Shown here piece by piece: positions 45,983-56,973 of a DNA stretch of 64,000 bases. Source of the DNA: Pseudomonas sp. LFM046 (lineage in GTDB: Bacteria > Pseudomonadota > Gammaproteobacteria > Pseudomonadales > Pseudomonadaceae). Each line of letters opens with the position of its first letter. Position 1 is the stretch's first letter. The notes beneath the pieces are model-generated. The model was not told where the DNA came from, did not search any database, and saw nothing but the letters and a program-made list of their open reading frames with translations. The DNA is taken from positions 1,140,620-1,204,619 of the forward strand of contig NZ_JYKO02000001.1 in the NCBI RefSeq assembly GCF_000949385.2, read 5' to 3'. The translations under genes and the position numbers were made by a program.

Positions 45983-47950
45983 TCAGGCATTCTGGCCGCG
46001 GATCAGGCGGCGCAAGGCAAATCGGTTGGGGTGGCAGGCCTCGGCCACGGCGCGGGGCACGGGCAGCGGCTCGTCGTCCAGCCAGGCGGCCAGCAGCTCG
46101 CCGGACAGCGGCGCGGTGATCAGCCCGCGGGAGCCATGGGCGCTGTTCACATACAGACCGTCGAACCAGGGCGCGGGAACGTCCGGCACCTGGCGCGCGT
46201 CCTTCGCCAGCACCGCGTAGGCCGAGGCGAAGGCATCCGCGTCGGCCAGCGGGCCGACGATGGGCAGGTAATCCGGCGTGGTGCAGCGGAACGCGGCGCG
46301 GCCTTCGAGGCGTGCCGGCTCCAGTTCGGCAGCGTGCAGGCGACGGCCGAGGTCCGGGGATATCTCCTCCAGCAGCTGCAGGTTTCCGGCGTGCTCGGCG
46401 GCGGTGGGTTCCAGGTCGGTGCTGTGGAAATCGAAGCTGGCGCCCAGGGTGTGTTCGCCCTCCCGTGGCGGCGCCACGTAGCCTTCGGCGCAGAGCACGG
46501 TGCCGAGATTCGCGCTCTCGGCGGTGGCCGGCAGGCGGCTGATCTGGCCCCGGATGCGCTTGAGCTGCAGGCCGGTGGCCTGGGGAAAACGCAGCACGTC
46601 CGCGGCGCCGGCCAGCACCGCCACGGGGGCGCAGGCGAGGCTCCGGTCCCCGGCAACGGCGTGCCAGAGCTCGCCTTCACGGCGCAGTTCCAGCGCCTCG
46701 CTGTGGGGGATCAGGCGGATATTCAGGTGAGTGGCCAGCAGGCGGCACAGGGCCGGCGGATGCACCCAGCCGGCCTCGGGGTAGAACAGGCCGCCGGCGG
46801 GCAGTGCGACCCCGGCCAGGGCTTCGGCCTGGGCTCGGTCGAGGCGGTGCAGCAGGTCGGCGGGGAAGGCGTCGGCCAGTTTGGCCTGGCGCTGGGCTTC
46901 CTTGTCGTCGAAGGCCAGTTGCAGCACGCCGCAGGCCTGCCAGTCGCGGCCCTGTTCCAGCCGCTGCAGCAGCCGGCGGGTGTGGCCGAAGCCGCTGAGG
47001 ATCAGGCGCGACAGGGGTGTGCCGTGGGCGGATAGCTTGAGGTAGAGCACGCCCTGGGGGTTGCCCGAAGCCTCTCGGGCCGGCGCGTCATGGCGTTCCA
47101 GCAGGGTCACCTGCCAGCCGCGGGTGGCGAGGCTGGCGGCGCTGGCACAACCGGCCAGACCCGCCCCGATCACCAGGGCTTCACGGCGTACCGGGACGAA
47201 ACGTGGGCGGGCGTACCAGGGCTTGGCGTCGTCGCGGGCTTCACCCTGGAACAGGCCACGGCTCATTTCCCACTTCTTGCCGAAACCGGGCAGGCGCTTG
47301 ATGGCGAAGCCGGCTTCCTTGAGTGCACGGCGCACGAAGCCGGCAGCGGTGAAGGTGGCCAGGGTGGTGCCGGGGCCGGACAACCGTGCCAGCTGCTCGA
47401 AGAGGGCGGGGCTCCACATGTCAGGGTTCTTGATCGGGGCGAAACCGTCGAGGAACCAGGCATCGAAACGGGCGTCCAGTTCCGGCAAGCACTCCAGGGC
47501 GTCGCCCACCAGCAGGGTCAGCGTCACGCGACCCTCGGCCAGGATGAAGCGCTGGAAGCCGGGATGAATCGCCACGTACTGCTCAACGAGCTGAGCGGCC
47601 AGCGAGGCCAGTTGCGGCCACAGGGCCAGGGCGCGCTGGAGGTCGTCACGGGTGAGGGGGAATTTCTCCACGCTGACGAAATTCAGCCGGGCATCGGCTG
47701 GCGCGCATTGTTCGAACAGCTGCCAGGCACAGAGGAAGTTCAGCCCGGTGCCGAAGCCGGTTTCACCAATGGCGAAACGCCCACCGGCGGGTAATTCGGC
47801 GAAGCGCCGGGCCAGGTCGTTGCCGGCGATGAAGACGTGGTGGGTTTCGTCGATGCCCGAGGTGGGGGAGAAATAGATGTCGTCGAATTCCCGCGACAGC
47901 GGTTGGCCCTGTTCGTCCCAATCGAGTCGGGCGTGGTGGAAGTCGGACAT
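45983..47950 (-). CDS. mnmC: Bifunctional tRNA mnm5s2U methyltransferase/oxidase MnmC
   Basis: 655 residues from ATG 47950; the frame extends further but MSDFHHARLDWDEQGQPLSR is the usual start. Domain 1 (about 1-240) is the SAM methyltransferase MnmC2 (FAIGETGFGTGLNFL, DAWFLDGFAPIKNPDMWS). Domain 2 (about 260-650) is the FAD oxidoreductase MnmC1 (VIGAGLAGCASAASLATRGW). Together they complete mnm5 modification of wobble uridine 34 in tRNAs. It is divergent from the PAP gene. Confidence 0.95.
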   Translation of the reverse strand: MSDFHHARLDWDEQGQPLSREFDDIYFSPTSGIDETHHVFIAGNDLARRFAELPAGGRFAIGETGFGTGLNFLCAWQLFEQCAPADARLNFVSVEKFPLTRDDLQRALALWPQLASLAAQLVEQYVAIHPGFQRFILAEGRVTLTLLVGDALECLPELDARFDAWFLDGFAPIKNPDMWSPALFEQLARLSGPGTTLATFTAAGFVRRALKEAGFAIKRLPGFGKKWEMSRGLFQGEARDDAKPWYARPRFVPVRREALVIGAGLAGCASAASLATRGWQVTLLERHDAPAREASGNPQGVLYLKLSAHGTPLSRLILSGFGHTRRLLQRLEQGRDWQACGVLQLAFDDKEAQRQAKLADAFPADLLHRLDRAQAEALAGVALPAGGLFYPEAGWVHPPALCRLLATHLNIRLIPHSEALELRREGELWHAVAGDRSLACAPVAVLAGAADVLRFPQATGLQLKRIRGQISRLPATAESANLGTVLCAEGYVAPPREGEHTLGASFDFHSTDLEPTAAEHAGNLQLLEEISPDLGRRLHAAELEPARLEGRAAFRCTTPDYLPIVGPLADADAFASAYAVLAKDARQVPDVPAPWFDGLYVNSAHGSRGLITAPLSGELLAAWLDDEPLPVPRAVAEACHPNRFALRRLIRGQNA

Positions 47951-48156
47951 GGGGTGTTCCGTGACTGCGAAGCGCGAATAGTAGCCGATCGGGCACCCGC
48001 TCCGGATGATCTGGAGCAGACAAGCTGATTGTGGCGTGGGGTTGGGCGGGGCGCGAGTTTTGCCCGCGAAGCGTTTCATCGAGATTTTCGCGAGCAGCGC
48101 TCGCTCCCACGGACCGGCGTCCGCTACCTTTTCCCCATCAGACCAAGGAGGCACGT

Positions 48157-49644
48157 ATGTTCGAGTCCGCCGAGATCGGCCATTCCATCGACAAGGAAAC
48201 CTATGAGAAGGCCGTAGTGGAGCTGCGCTCGGCGCTCTTGGACGCCCAGATGGAACTGAAGCAGCAGGGGCGCTTCCCGGTGCTCATCCTGATCAACGGC
48301 ATCGAGGGCGCCGGCAAGGGCGAGACGGTGAAGCTGCTGAACGAATGGATGGACCCGCGCCTGATCAATGTGGAGAGCTTCCTGCACCCCACTGACGAAG
48401 AGCTGTCGCGGCCGCCGCAGTGGCGCTTCTGGCGCAAGCTGCCGCCCAAGGGGCGGATCGGCATCTTCTTCGGCAACTGGTACAGCCAGATGCTCTACGC
48501 CCGAGTCGAGGGGGACATCAAGGATGCCCAGCTGGATCAGGCCACCAACGACACGGAAAGCTTCGAGCGCATGCTCTGTGACGAGGGTGCGCTGATCTTC
48601 AAGTTCTGGTTCCACCTGTCCAAGAAGCAGCTCAAGGAGCGGCTGAAGGCCCTGGAGAACGACCCCCAGCGCAGCTGGCAGCTCAATCCCCTGGACTGGA
48701 AGCAGACCGAGGTCTACGACCGCTTCGTGCGCTTCGGCGAGCGTGTGCTGCGGCGGACCAGCCGGGACTACGCGCCCTGGTATGTGATCGAGGGTTCCGA
48801 CGAGCGCTATCGCAGCCTGAGCGTGGGCCGCATCATCCTCGAAGGCTTGCAGGCGGCCCTGAAGGTCGACGCCCGGGCCAAGCCTCACCCCCACGCGGCG
48901 CCCCTGGTGTCCAGCCTGGACAACCGCAGCCTGCTGTCCAGCCTCGACCTCAGCCGCAAGCTGGACAAGGACGACTACAAGGAACAACTGGCCACCGAGC
49001 AGGCGCGCTTCGCCGGCCTGATGCGCGACAAGCGCATGCGCGGCCATGCGCTGATGGCGGTGTTCGAGGGCAATGATGCGGCGGGCAAGGGTGGCGCCAT
49101 CCGTCGCGTTACCGGGGCACTGGACCCACGGCAGTACCGCACCGTGCCCATCGCCGCCCCCACCGAGGAAGAGCGGGCACAGCCCTACCTCTGGCGTTTC
49201 TGGCGGCATGTGCCGGGACGCGGGCAGTTCACCATCTTCGACCGGTCCTGGTACGGCCGCGTGCTGGTGGAGCGGGTGGAGGGCTTCTGTTCCGAGGCGG
49301 ACTGGCTGCGGGCCTACGGAGAGATCAACGACTTCGAGGAGCAACTGCGCAACTACGGCATCGTGGTGGTGAAGTTCTGGCTGTCCATCGACAAGGACAC
49401 CCAGTTGGCGCGCTTCAAGGAGCGTGAGCAAACCCCCTTCAAGCAATACAAGATCACCGAGGAAGACTGGCGCAATCGCGAAAAGTGGGACCTGTACGTG
49501 GACGCCGTGGGCGACATGGTGGATCGCACCAGCACCGAGATCGCGCCCTGGACCCTGGTGGAGGCCAACGACAAGCGCTATGCCCGGGTCAAAGTGCTGC
49601 GCACCATCAACGAGGCGCTGGAGGCCGCCTTCGAGAAGGGCTAG
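48157..49644 (+). CDS. pap: Polyphosphate:AMP phosphotransferase (PPK2 class II)
   Basis: 495 residues from ATG 48157, preceded by AAGGAGG. It has two fused PPK2 domains, each with a Walker-A-like loop: NGIEGAGKGE (47-56) and EGNDAAGKGG near residue 306. Two-domain members use polyphosphate to phosphorylate AMP to ADP. DRSWYGRVLVERVEGF is the catalytic lid region in the second domain. It is divergent from mnmC, with about 200 bases between that include a REP-like CGAGCAGCGCTCG. Confidence 0.95.
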   Translation: MFESAEIGHSIDKETYEKAVVELRSALLDAQMELKQQGRFPVLILINGIEGAGKGETVKLLNEWMDPRLINVESFLHPTDEELSRPPQWRFWRKLPPKGRIGIFFGNWYSQMLYARVEGDIKDAQLDQATNDTESFERMLCDEGALIFKFWFHLSKKQLKERLKALENDPQRSWQLNPLDWKQTEVYDRFVRFGERVLRRTSRDYAPWYVIEGSDERYRSLSVGRIILEGLQAALKVDARAKPHPHAAPLVSSLDNRSLLSSLDLSRKLDKDDYKEQLATEQARFAGLMRDKRMRGHALMAVFEGNDAAGKGGAIRRVTGALDPRQYRTVPIAAPTEEERAQPYLWRFWRHVPGRGQFTIFDRSWYGRVLVERVEGFCSEADWLRAYGEINDFEEQLRNYGIVVVKFWLSIDKDTQLARFKEREQTPFKQYKITEEDWRNREKWDLYVDAVGDMVDRTSTEIAPWTLVEANDKRYARVKVLRTINEALEAAFEKG

Positions 49645-49744
49645 GGGATGAGCGCGCATACGCACGGTGAATGATCATGGTTGATGAGTATGGGGCAGGC
49701 CTATGCTCGTCCCATCTTCCCTCCCGACAACAACGAGGTGCGTC

Positions 49745-50929
49745 ATGCGTGAAGTGGTGATCGTCGACAGCGTGCGGACTGGCCTGGCCAAGTCCTTCCG
49801 CGGCAAGTTCAACATGACCCGGCCGGATGACATGGCCGCCCACTGCGTGAACGCACTGCTGGCACGCAACGACCTCGACCCGGCCCTGGTGGACGACTGC
49901 GTGGTCGGCGCCGGTTCCAACGAAGGCGCCCAGGGCCACAACATCGGCCGCAACGTGGCGGTGCTCTCCGGCCTGGGCATCCAGGTCGCCGGGATGACCC
50001 TCAACCGCTACTGCTCCTCCGGCCTGCAGGCCATCGCCATTGCCGCCAACCAGATCGCCTCCGGCTGCAGCGACGTGATGGTGGCGGGCGGCGTCGAGTC
50101 CATCACCCTGACCCTGAAGAGCATCAACCAGGACAACTTCGTCAATCCGCGCCTGAAGCTCGAACACCCCGGCATCTACTACCCCATGGGCCAGACCGCC
50201 GAGATCGTCGCCCGCCGCTACAACGTCAGCCGCGAAGTCCAGGACCTCTACGCCCTGCAGAGCCAGCAGCGCACCGCCCGCGCCCAGGCCGAAGGCCTGT
50301 TCGCCGACGAGATCGTGCCGATGAGCGTGAAGTACTTCGTGGAAGACAAGGCCACCGGCGAGAAGCAGGTGCTGGACGGTGTGGTGGATCGCGACGACTG
50401 CAACCGCGCCGATACCACCCTGGAAGGCCTGGCCTCCCTGAAGCCGGTATTCAGTGAAGATGGCTCGGTCACCGCCGGCAACTCTTCGCAGCTGTCCGAC
50501 GGCGCCTCCATGACCCTGTTGATGAGCCTGGACAAGGCGCTGGAGCTGGGCCTGAAGCCCAAGGCCTTCTTCCGCGGCTTCACCGTCGCCGGCTGCGAGC
50601 CCGATGAAATGGGCATCGGCCCGGTGTTCTCGGTGCCCAAGCTGCTCAAGGCCAAGGGCCTGACCATCGACGACATCGACCTGTGGGAGCTGAACGAGGC
50701 CTTCGCTTCCCAGTGCCTCTATGCCCGCGACCGCCTGGGCATCGACAACGAAAAGTACAACGTCAACGGCGGTTCGATCTCCATCGGCCACCCCTTCGGC
50801 ATGACCGGCTCGCGCCAGGTCGGCCACCTGGTGCGCGAGCTGCAGCGCCGCGACAAGCGTTTCGGCATCGTCACCATGTGCGTGGGCGGTGGCATGGGCG
50901 CTACCGGTTTGTTCGAGGCGTATCGCTGA
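49745..50929 (+). CDS. Thiolase family protein (acetyl-CoA acyltransferase)
   Basis: 394 residues from ATG 49745. Cys90 in LNRYCSSGLQA is the acyl-carrying nucleophile; NGGSISIGHPFGMTGSR gives the catalytic His and CVGGGMG the second Cys. It carries out thiolytic cleavage or condensation of acyl-CoA. It stands alone rather than in a fad operon, so whether it is degradative or biosynthetic is unclear. It is about 100 bases downstream of the PAP gene. Confidence 0.92.
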   Translation: MREVVIVDSVRTGLAKSFRGKFNMTRPDDMAAHCVNALLARNDLDPALVDDCVVGAGSNEGAQGHNIGRNVAVLSGLGIQVAGMTLNRYCSSGLQAIAIAANQIASGCSDVMVAGGVESITLTLKSINQDNFVNPRLKLEHPGIYYPMGQTAEIVARRYNVSREVQDLYALQSQQRTARAQAEGLFADEIVPMSVKYFVEDKATGEKQVLDGVVDRDDCNRADTTLEGLASLKPVFSEDGSVTAGNSSQLSDGASMTLLMSLDKALELGLKPKAFFRGFTVAGCEPDEMGIGPVFSVPKLLKAKGLTIDDIDLWELNEAFASQCLYARDRLGIDNEKYNVNGGSISIGHPFGMTGSRQVGHLVRELQRRDKRFGIVTMCVGGGMGATGLFEAYR

Positions 50930-50948
50930 GACCCCTCATGGACCGCTT

Positions 50949-50970
50949 GGGGGCGATTGAAATCGCCCCC
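50949..50970. repeat. REP-like palindrome after the thiolase gene
   Basis: GGGGGCGATT and AATCGCCCCC around a two-base centre, of the same family as the elements at 36983. It sits 20 bases after the thiolase stop and may stabilise the transcript end. Confidence 0.7.
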
Positions 50971-51002
50971 AACAGGCTGAATTTCGACACCCCATAAAAG
51001 GA

Positions 51003-51024
51003 AAAACCCGCGCTGGCGCGGGTT
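51003..51024 (-). terminator. Rho-independent terminator for the DUF6316 gene
   Basis: AACCCGCG and CGCGGGTT around CTGG. On the minus strand the stem is followed by TTTTCC, so it should end the DUF6316 transcript; it may also slow read-through from the thiolase gene. Confidence 0.75.
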
Positions 51025-51040
51025 CCTTCATGTGGGGCGG

Positions 51041-51250
51041 TCATCGGCCCCGAAGTGCGAGTAGGGTGTCGGATTGCTTGACGCGACGGATATAGAGCGC
51101 AACCTCTCGCTCCGTATCCACGCGGGTGTAGTAGGGCCCTTCCAGGGTGCCCTCCCGGGTTGAGAAGAAATACTGGCCGTTCACAGCGCTGATCCGCTCA
51201 CTGCGATAGTGGGTGCCTGGCGCCATGTCGGATGCGCGTCTACCGAACAT
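51041..51250 (-). CDS. DUF6316 family small protein
   Basis: 69 residues. MFGRRASDMAPGTHYRSERISAVNGQYFFSTREGTLEGPY is the pattern of a Pseudomonas-type small protein family of unknown function. AGGAGG-type site precedes the ATG. It is between the thiolase and the DMT exporter, followed by its own terminator. Confidence 0.82.
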   Translation of the reverse strand: MFGRRASDMAPGTHYRSERISAVNGQYFFSTREGTLEGPYYTRVDTEREVALYIRRVKQSDTLLALRGR

Positions 51251-51474
51251 CGGAACACCTCCTTTCCCCCCTTGGCTCTTTGAGTCTAACCAGCGCTGCC
51301 TGGCTTGCTCCGGCGCTCGACAGGCGGCTTGCCGCCGGTATGGGCGCGCGACAGGTACAGTTCTAACGCCGACCGTCGTGCAACTGTTCCTGTGCCGGGG
51401 CTCCGCGCGCTCCTAGAATGGCGTCTCCTGTCTCGCCCGGCCTGTTGCGGCCGGGTCTCCCCGCTGAGGTTCCC

Positions 51475-52443
51475 ATGCACATCTCCTCCGGCCGTTGGGT
51501 CTACGGCCTGTTCCTCGCCCTGGTCACGGCCGTGCTCTGGGGCGTCCTGCCCATCTGGCTGAAGGAAGTCCTGCAGACCATGGACCCGGTCACCGTCACC
51601 TGGTACCGGCTGGTGGTGGCGGGCCTGCTGTTGTTCGCCTACCTGGGGGCCAATCGCCGACTGCCGGCGTTCCGTCCGTTGGGCGCGCGGGGCCGCTGGC
51701 TGGTGGTGCTGGCGGTGGTGGGGCTGACGGGCAACTACGTGTTCTATCTGATCGGCCTGAAAATGCTCAGCCCCGGCACCACCCAACTGGTGATCCAGGT
51801 GGCGCCGATCCTGTTCCTGCTGAGCAGCCTGTTCATCTTCAAGGAAAGCTTCAGCCTGGGGCAGGCGTTTGGCCTGGTCGTGACCATCCTGGGCTTCGGG
51901 CTGTTCTTCAACCAGCGCCTTGAGGAGCTGCTCACCTCCATGAGCCAGTACACCCTCGGCGTGCTGGTGATCCTGCTGGCCGCGGCCGTCTGGACCTTCT
52001 ACGGGCTGGCCCAGAAGCAGCTGCTGACCCACTGGAGTTCGGCCCAGGTGATGATGGTCATCTACCTCGGTTGCGCCGCCTTGCTGATGCCCTGGGCCCA
52101 CCCGCTGGAGCTGCTGTCCCTGAGCCCGCTGCAGGGCTGGTTGCTGCTGGCCTGCTGCCTGAACACCCTGGTGGCGTACGGTGCGTTCGCCGAAGCCCTG
52201 GCCCACTGGGAGGCTTCCCGGGTCAGCGCCACCCTGGCGATCACGCCGCTGGTGACCTTCGCCAGCGTGGCCGCCTGCGCCAGCCTCTGGCCGGACCATG
52301 TGCAATCGGAAGAGATCAACTGGATCGCCTACAGCGGCGCGATATTCGTGGTGCTGGGCTCGGCCCTCACCGCCCTGGCGCCGTCGCTGGTGCGCAGCTG
52401 GCGGGCGCGCCGGGAGGCGCAGGTGGTGATGCCCAACGAGTGA
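51475..52443 (+). CDS. EamA/RhaT-type DMT permease
   Basis: 322 residues from ATG 51475. About ten membrane helices in two EamA repeats (LVTAVLWGVLPIWLKEVLQTMDPVTVTWYRLVVAGLLL; VILLAAAVWTFYGLAQKQLL). Drug/metabolite transporters of this kind export amino acids or other metabolites. No ligand clue in the neighbourhood; the next gene is on the other strand. Confidence 0.9.
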   Translation: MHISSGRWVYGLFLALVTAVLWGVLPIWLKEVLQTMDPVTVTWYRLVVAGLLLFAYLGANRRLPAFRPLGARGRWLVVLAVVGLTGNYVFYLIGLKMLSPGTTQLVIQVAPILFLLSSLFIFKESFSLGQAFGLVVTILGFGLFFNQRLEELLTSMSQYTLGVLVILLAAAVWTFYGLAQKQLLTHWSSAQVMMVIYLGCAALLMPWAHPLELLSLSPLQGWLLLACCLNTLVAYGAFAEALAHWEASRVSATLAITPLVTFASVAACASLWPDHVQSEEINWIAYSGAIFVVLGSALTALAPSLVRSWRARREAQVVMPNE

Positions 52444-52531
52444 GTTGGCAGAGGCGATGGGTTTCGCGTCGCTCTAGCGGAACGCCGCCCGCGCCATCCT
52501 ACGAATGCCGACCTCCGAGCCGAGGTGGAAC

Positions 52532-52562
52532 CGTAGGATGGGTGGAGCTTGCGATACCCATC
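52532..52562. repeat. Dispersed CGTAGGATGGGTGGAGC repeat, third copy
   Basis: Same sequence as one arm of the pair at 41466-41556, with the trailing GCGATACCCATC. It lies between convergent genes (DMT permease and NADPH oxidoreductase). An imperfect hairpin with the following GATGGGTA is possible. Confidence 0.75.
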
Positions 52563-52584
52563 AGCGATGTCGATGGGTAACGCT

Positions 52585-53197
52585 TCAGCAGCGCGTGCCG
52601 AGCAATTCGGCCTTGCGCAGCCAGGTCTGGCGCTGTTCCTCGGAGGAGGGGCGCACCGGCGAGAACTCGGTGAGGCGGCGGGTCTTGATGCCGCAGAAAC
52701 CGAGAATGGTGCGCACCATCTGGCGGTGGGCCGGGGCGCCGTAGATCCAGCGGAAGTACCAGGGCGGGGTGTCCAGCGTCACCAGCAGGTCAGCGGTGCG
52801 TCCGGTGAGCAGCTTGTCCCAGGCCTGGGACTGGCCGCGGTAGCGGAACGCGAAGCCAGGCAGGAAGACACGGTCGAAGAATCCCTTGAGCAGCGCCGGC
52901 AGGCCGCCCCACCAGACCGGGTAGACGAACACCAGGTGTTCAGCCCAGTGGATCTGGCGCTGGGCTTCCAGCAGGTCGGGTTCCAGGCTCTGGCTCTGGT
53001 CGTAGCCTTGCCGCAGCACCGGATCGAACTGCATCTCCCCCAGCTTCAACTGCCGCACCACATGGCCTTCGCTGCGCGCGCCCTGGGCGAAGGCTTCGCC
53101 CAGGGCATGGCACAGGCTGCCACCCTTGGGGGTGCCGAGAATCAGCAGGACGCGCTTGCCATCGCCTTCCAGCGGCGTGGCGCCGTGCTTTGCCGCC

Positions 53198-53205
<8 letters not shown>
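52585..53205 (-). CDS. NAD(P)H-dependent quinone/flavin oxidoreductase (flavodoxin fold)
   Basis: 206 residues. [27 protein letters not shown] is the FMN phosphate loop region, and [29 protein letters not shown] is the hallmark segment of the NQO1/KefF/MdaB group. Two-electron reduction of quinones is the expected activity. Its start overlaps the fumC stop by eight bases, so the two genes form an operon. Confidence 0.9.
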
Positions 53206-54592
<1,387 letters not shown>

Positions 54593-54663
54593 GTGGATGG
54601 CTCCGGGTATTGATTCCGCAGTTTAGGCCCTATCTCCGGCACTCGGTTCAACCGCTCGGGCAA

Positions 54664-55674
54664 TTACCAGCGTGCGCGGGTGGCCCCTAACCAGCCGAGG
54701 GCGCTGGTCACCGGTACGCACTCACCGTCCGGGCTGCGCAGCGTGCCGTCGAAATGGCCGAACCACTGCCGCGTATCGGCGAAGAACGGCCCCAGGTGCG
54801 GACGGGCCTGGTGCAGTTGGCGCGGGGTGAAGGTGAGGTCCACCCGGCGACAGACGGTGAACAGCCGCCAGGGGGCGAGGGGATTGTTCGGCTCCTGTTC
54901 GATGGACACGGGACGATCCAGCTTGGCCAGGCGGCCACCGAACCAGAGGGCGTTTTCCGTCAGCCCGCTCGCGTCGGTCCAGCCGGACCCGAAATTGCCG
55001 GCAATGCCGCCGGGCGCGGCAAAGGCGGCGCGGGTCCAGTGGCTCTGGAAGGGCCAGACGCCACGCCCGAAGTCCAGGGCGGCGAAGCTCTGGCCGCTGG
55101 CGCACACATACTGGCGATCGCCCAGTTGCAGGCAGCCGGTGGTGGGCAGGCCCAACTGACGGCTGCTGGCGTGGAAGCAACGACCGGGGAGGGGCGCCAC
55201 TAGGTTCACCGAGTCCAGGTGGACGGGGCGCTGGATGTCGAGGGCGGCCTGCAGCGGCTGGCCACCGAGGTCAGGCGCCTCTACCCGCAGGCTCAGGCGG
55301 CCGGGGTGCTCCTCCACCTTGAAATGCAGCCGTGGATGGTTGAAACCGTGGCTCTCCAGGGGCGTGTCCGGCAGGTGGCAACCTCGGGCGAAGGCCCGGA
55401 GCTGCGTGTGGGCGACGGACTTGCCACTGTCGAGGTCGAGGAAGTAGACGGCGCCGTAGCCCAGGTAATCGACGTCGGCGAGGGTCAGCGAAAGCATCCA
55501 GCGCGGCGTGGTGATGCACCAGTGGTTCCAGCGCTTGCGTCGGCCGAAGTGGCCGGGGATCGCGTAGTTCAGCCGAGGGCGGCTTGACCAGCCGACAGCT
55601 GCGGGGGTGAGCATGCCCTGGGCGTCGCAGAGAGTCGGAATCCCGGGGGGTAGGGTGGAGATGTGGCTAGTCAT
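54664..55674 (-). CDS. DUF2804 domain protein
   Basis: 336 residues from ATG 55674; the longer frame to 55848 begins in unrelated-looking sequence. RRKRWNHWCITTPRWMLSLTLADVDYLGYGAVYFLDL near the N-terminus and FGRGVWPFQSHWTRAAFAAPGGIAGNFGSGW in the middle are typical of DUF2804. No signal peptide. Function unknown. It is upstream of fumC on the same strand with 71 bases between. Confidence 0.85.
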   Translation of the reverse strand: MTSHISTLPPGIPTLCDAQGMLTPAAVGWSSRPRLNYAIPGHFGRRKRWNHWCITTPRWMLSLTLADVDYLGYGAVYFLDLDSGKSVAHTQLRAFARGCHLPDTPLESHGFNHPRLHFKVEEHPGRLSLRVEAPDLGGQPLQAALDIQRPVHLDSVNLVAPLPGRCFHASSRQLGLPTTGCLQLGDRQYVCASGQSFAALDFGRGVWPFQSHWTRAAFAAPGGIAGNFGSGWTDASGLTENALWFGGRLAKLDRPVSIEQEPNNPLAPWRLFTVCRRVDLTFTPRQLHQARPHLGPFFADTRQWFGHFDGTLRSPDGECVPVTSALGWLGATRARW

Positions 55675-55965
55675 CAGCAGGCACGTCCATGTGTGTGCGA
55701 AGCCAGGGCATTGTAAGAAGCAGGCTACAGCGTCATCGGCAATTCCACCGATGGGCCCGACAAGATTCGGAGCCGATACAGGATGCCCAGCGGGTGGAAG
55801 CATGAGCAAGTGATGGCACTTTGACAACTGCTTCGTGGAGTGCGACATCGCACATTTTCAGCGAAGAGCTGTCGAAATCGGCACAACTTGAGCCCGATAT
55901 CGGCTTGAGCGCAGAATGGCCTGCCCCGGGGCAGCCCCCCATCCATGCCCAGACAAGGATTCCCG

Positions 55966-56487
55966 ATGACCAAGCTTCGCGTTCTCTGCACCGCCGTATT
56001 GCTGGCCTGCGCCAGCGGCCAGGTTCTGGCTGATGCTGCCAGCCACGCTGCCGATGCCGAGCGTTTCCTCAAGCTCGCCCACGCGGACAAGCTGACCGTG
56101 CCGGTCTACGCCCAGGTGCAGCAGATGTTCGAGCAGCGCTTCGCCCAGACCAAGGCCCCGGCCGCCAAGAAGGCCACCCTGGAAAGCTACCAGGCCAAGG
56201 CCAATGCCGCCCTCGACAAGGCTGTCGGCTGGGACAAGCTGAGGCCCGAGCTGGTGAAGATCTACACCAGCAACTTCACCGAGAGCGAACTGAAGGAACT
56301 GATCGCCTTCTATGAGTCCCCCCTGGGCAAGAAAGTGCTGGAAAAGATGCCGGCCCTGACCCAGCAGTCCGCCCAGCTGACCCAGGCCCGCCTGGAAAGC
56401 GCGGTGCCCGAGGTCAACAAGCTGCTCAGCGATATGACCAACGAACTGGCACCCCAGGACAAGAAGCCCCAGGACCAGAAGCAGTAA
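55966..56487 (+). CDS. DUF2059 periplasmic protein
   Basis: 173 residues from ATG 55966, which has AAGGA upstream. MTKLRVLCTAVLLACASGQVLA is a signal peptide. YTSNFTESELKELIAFYESPLGKKVLEKMP is the DUF2059 core. The C-terminus is a lysine/glutamine-rich tail. Function unknown. It is 13 bases before bolA, so probably the same message. Confidence 0.9.
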   Translation: MTKLRVLCTAVLLACASGQVLADAASHAADAERFLKLAHADKLTVPVYAQVQQMFEQRFAQTKAPAAKKATLESYQAKANAALDKAVGWDKLRPELVKIYTSNFTESELKELIAFYESPLGKKVLEKMPALTQQSAQLTQARLESAVPEVNKLLSDMTNELAPQDKKPQDQKQ

Positions 56488-56500
56488 GCGGAGTAACCCG

Positions 56501-56806
56501 ATGTCCATGCGCGACCGCATCCTGACCGCCCTGGCAGCGCTCGAACCCCAGCACCTCGAAGTGCTGGACGAGAGCCATATGCACAGCCGTGGCCAGGAAA
56601 CCCACTACAAGGCGGTCATCGTCAGCCCGGCATTCGCCGGGCTGAATGCCGTCAAGCGCCACCAGAAGGTCTACGGCAGCCTGGGCGAGCTGATGGGGCA
56701 GTTCCATGCCCTCGCCCTGCATACCTACACCCCCGAGGAGTGGGCAGAGCAGGGCGCTGCGCCAGATTCGCCCACCTGCCGCGGCGGCAGCAAGAACGAC
56801 CACTGA
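56501..56806 (+). CDS. bolA: BolA family protein
   Basis: 101 residues. LEVLDESHMHSRGQETHYKAVIVSPAFAGLNAVKRHQKVYGSLGELM is the BolA fold with the conserved His near the iron-sulfur-binding site and the FxGxxxVxRHxxVY motif. BolA proteins work with monothiol glutaredoxins in iron-sulfur handling and stress morphology. The Cys in SPTCRGG near the C-terminus is extra. Confidence 0.94.
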   Translation: MSMRDRILTALAALEPQHLEVLDESHMHSRGQETHYKAVIVSPAFAGLNAVKRHQKVYGSLGELMGQFHALALHTYTPEEWAEQGAAPDSPTCRGGSKNDH

Positions 56807-56973
56807 GGGGCGTGCGCCAGTCGAGGGAAGCCCGTTCGGCAGCTGAGACGGTTTAACGCAGCCAGCCCCTTGCGGCTTTTTGATAGACTTCGCACCGCGC
56901 CGGCCCAGCCGGCGCAGTCGTTTCTGTCACCCGGTCCGCCCTTTACGCGGGCGACCACTGGAGGAAGTACCGC

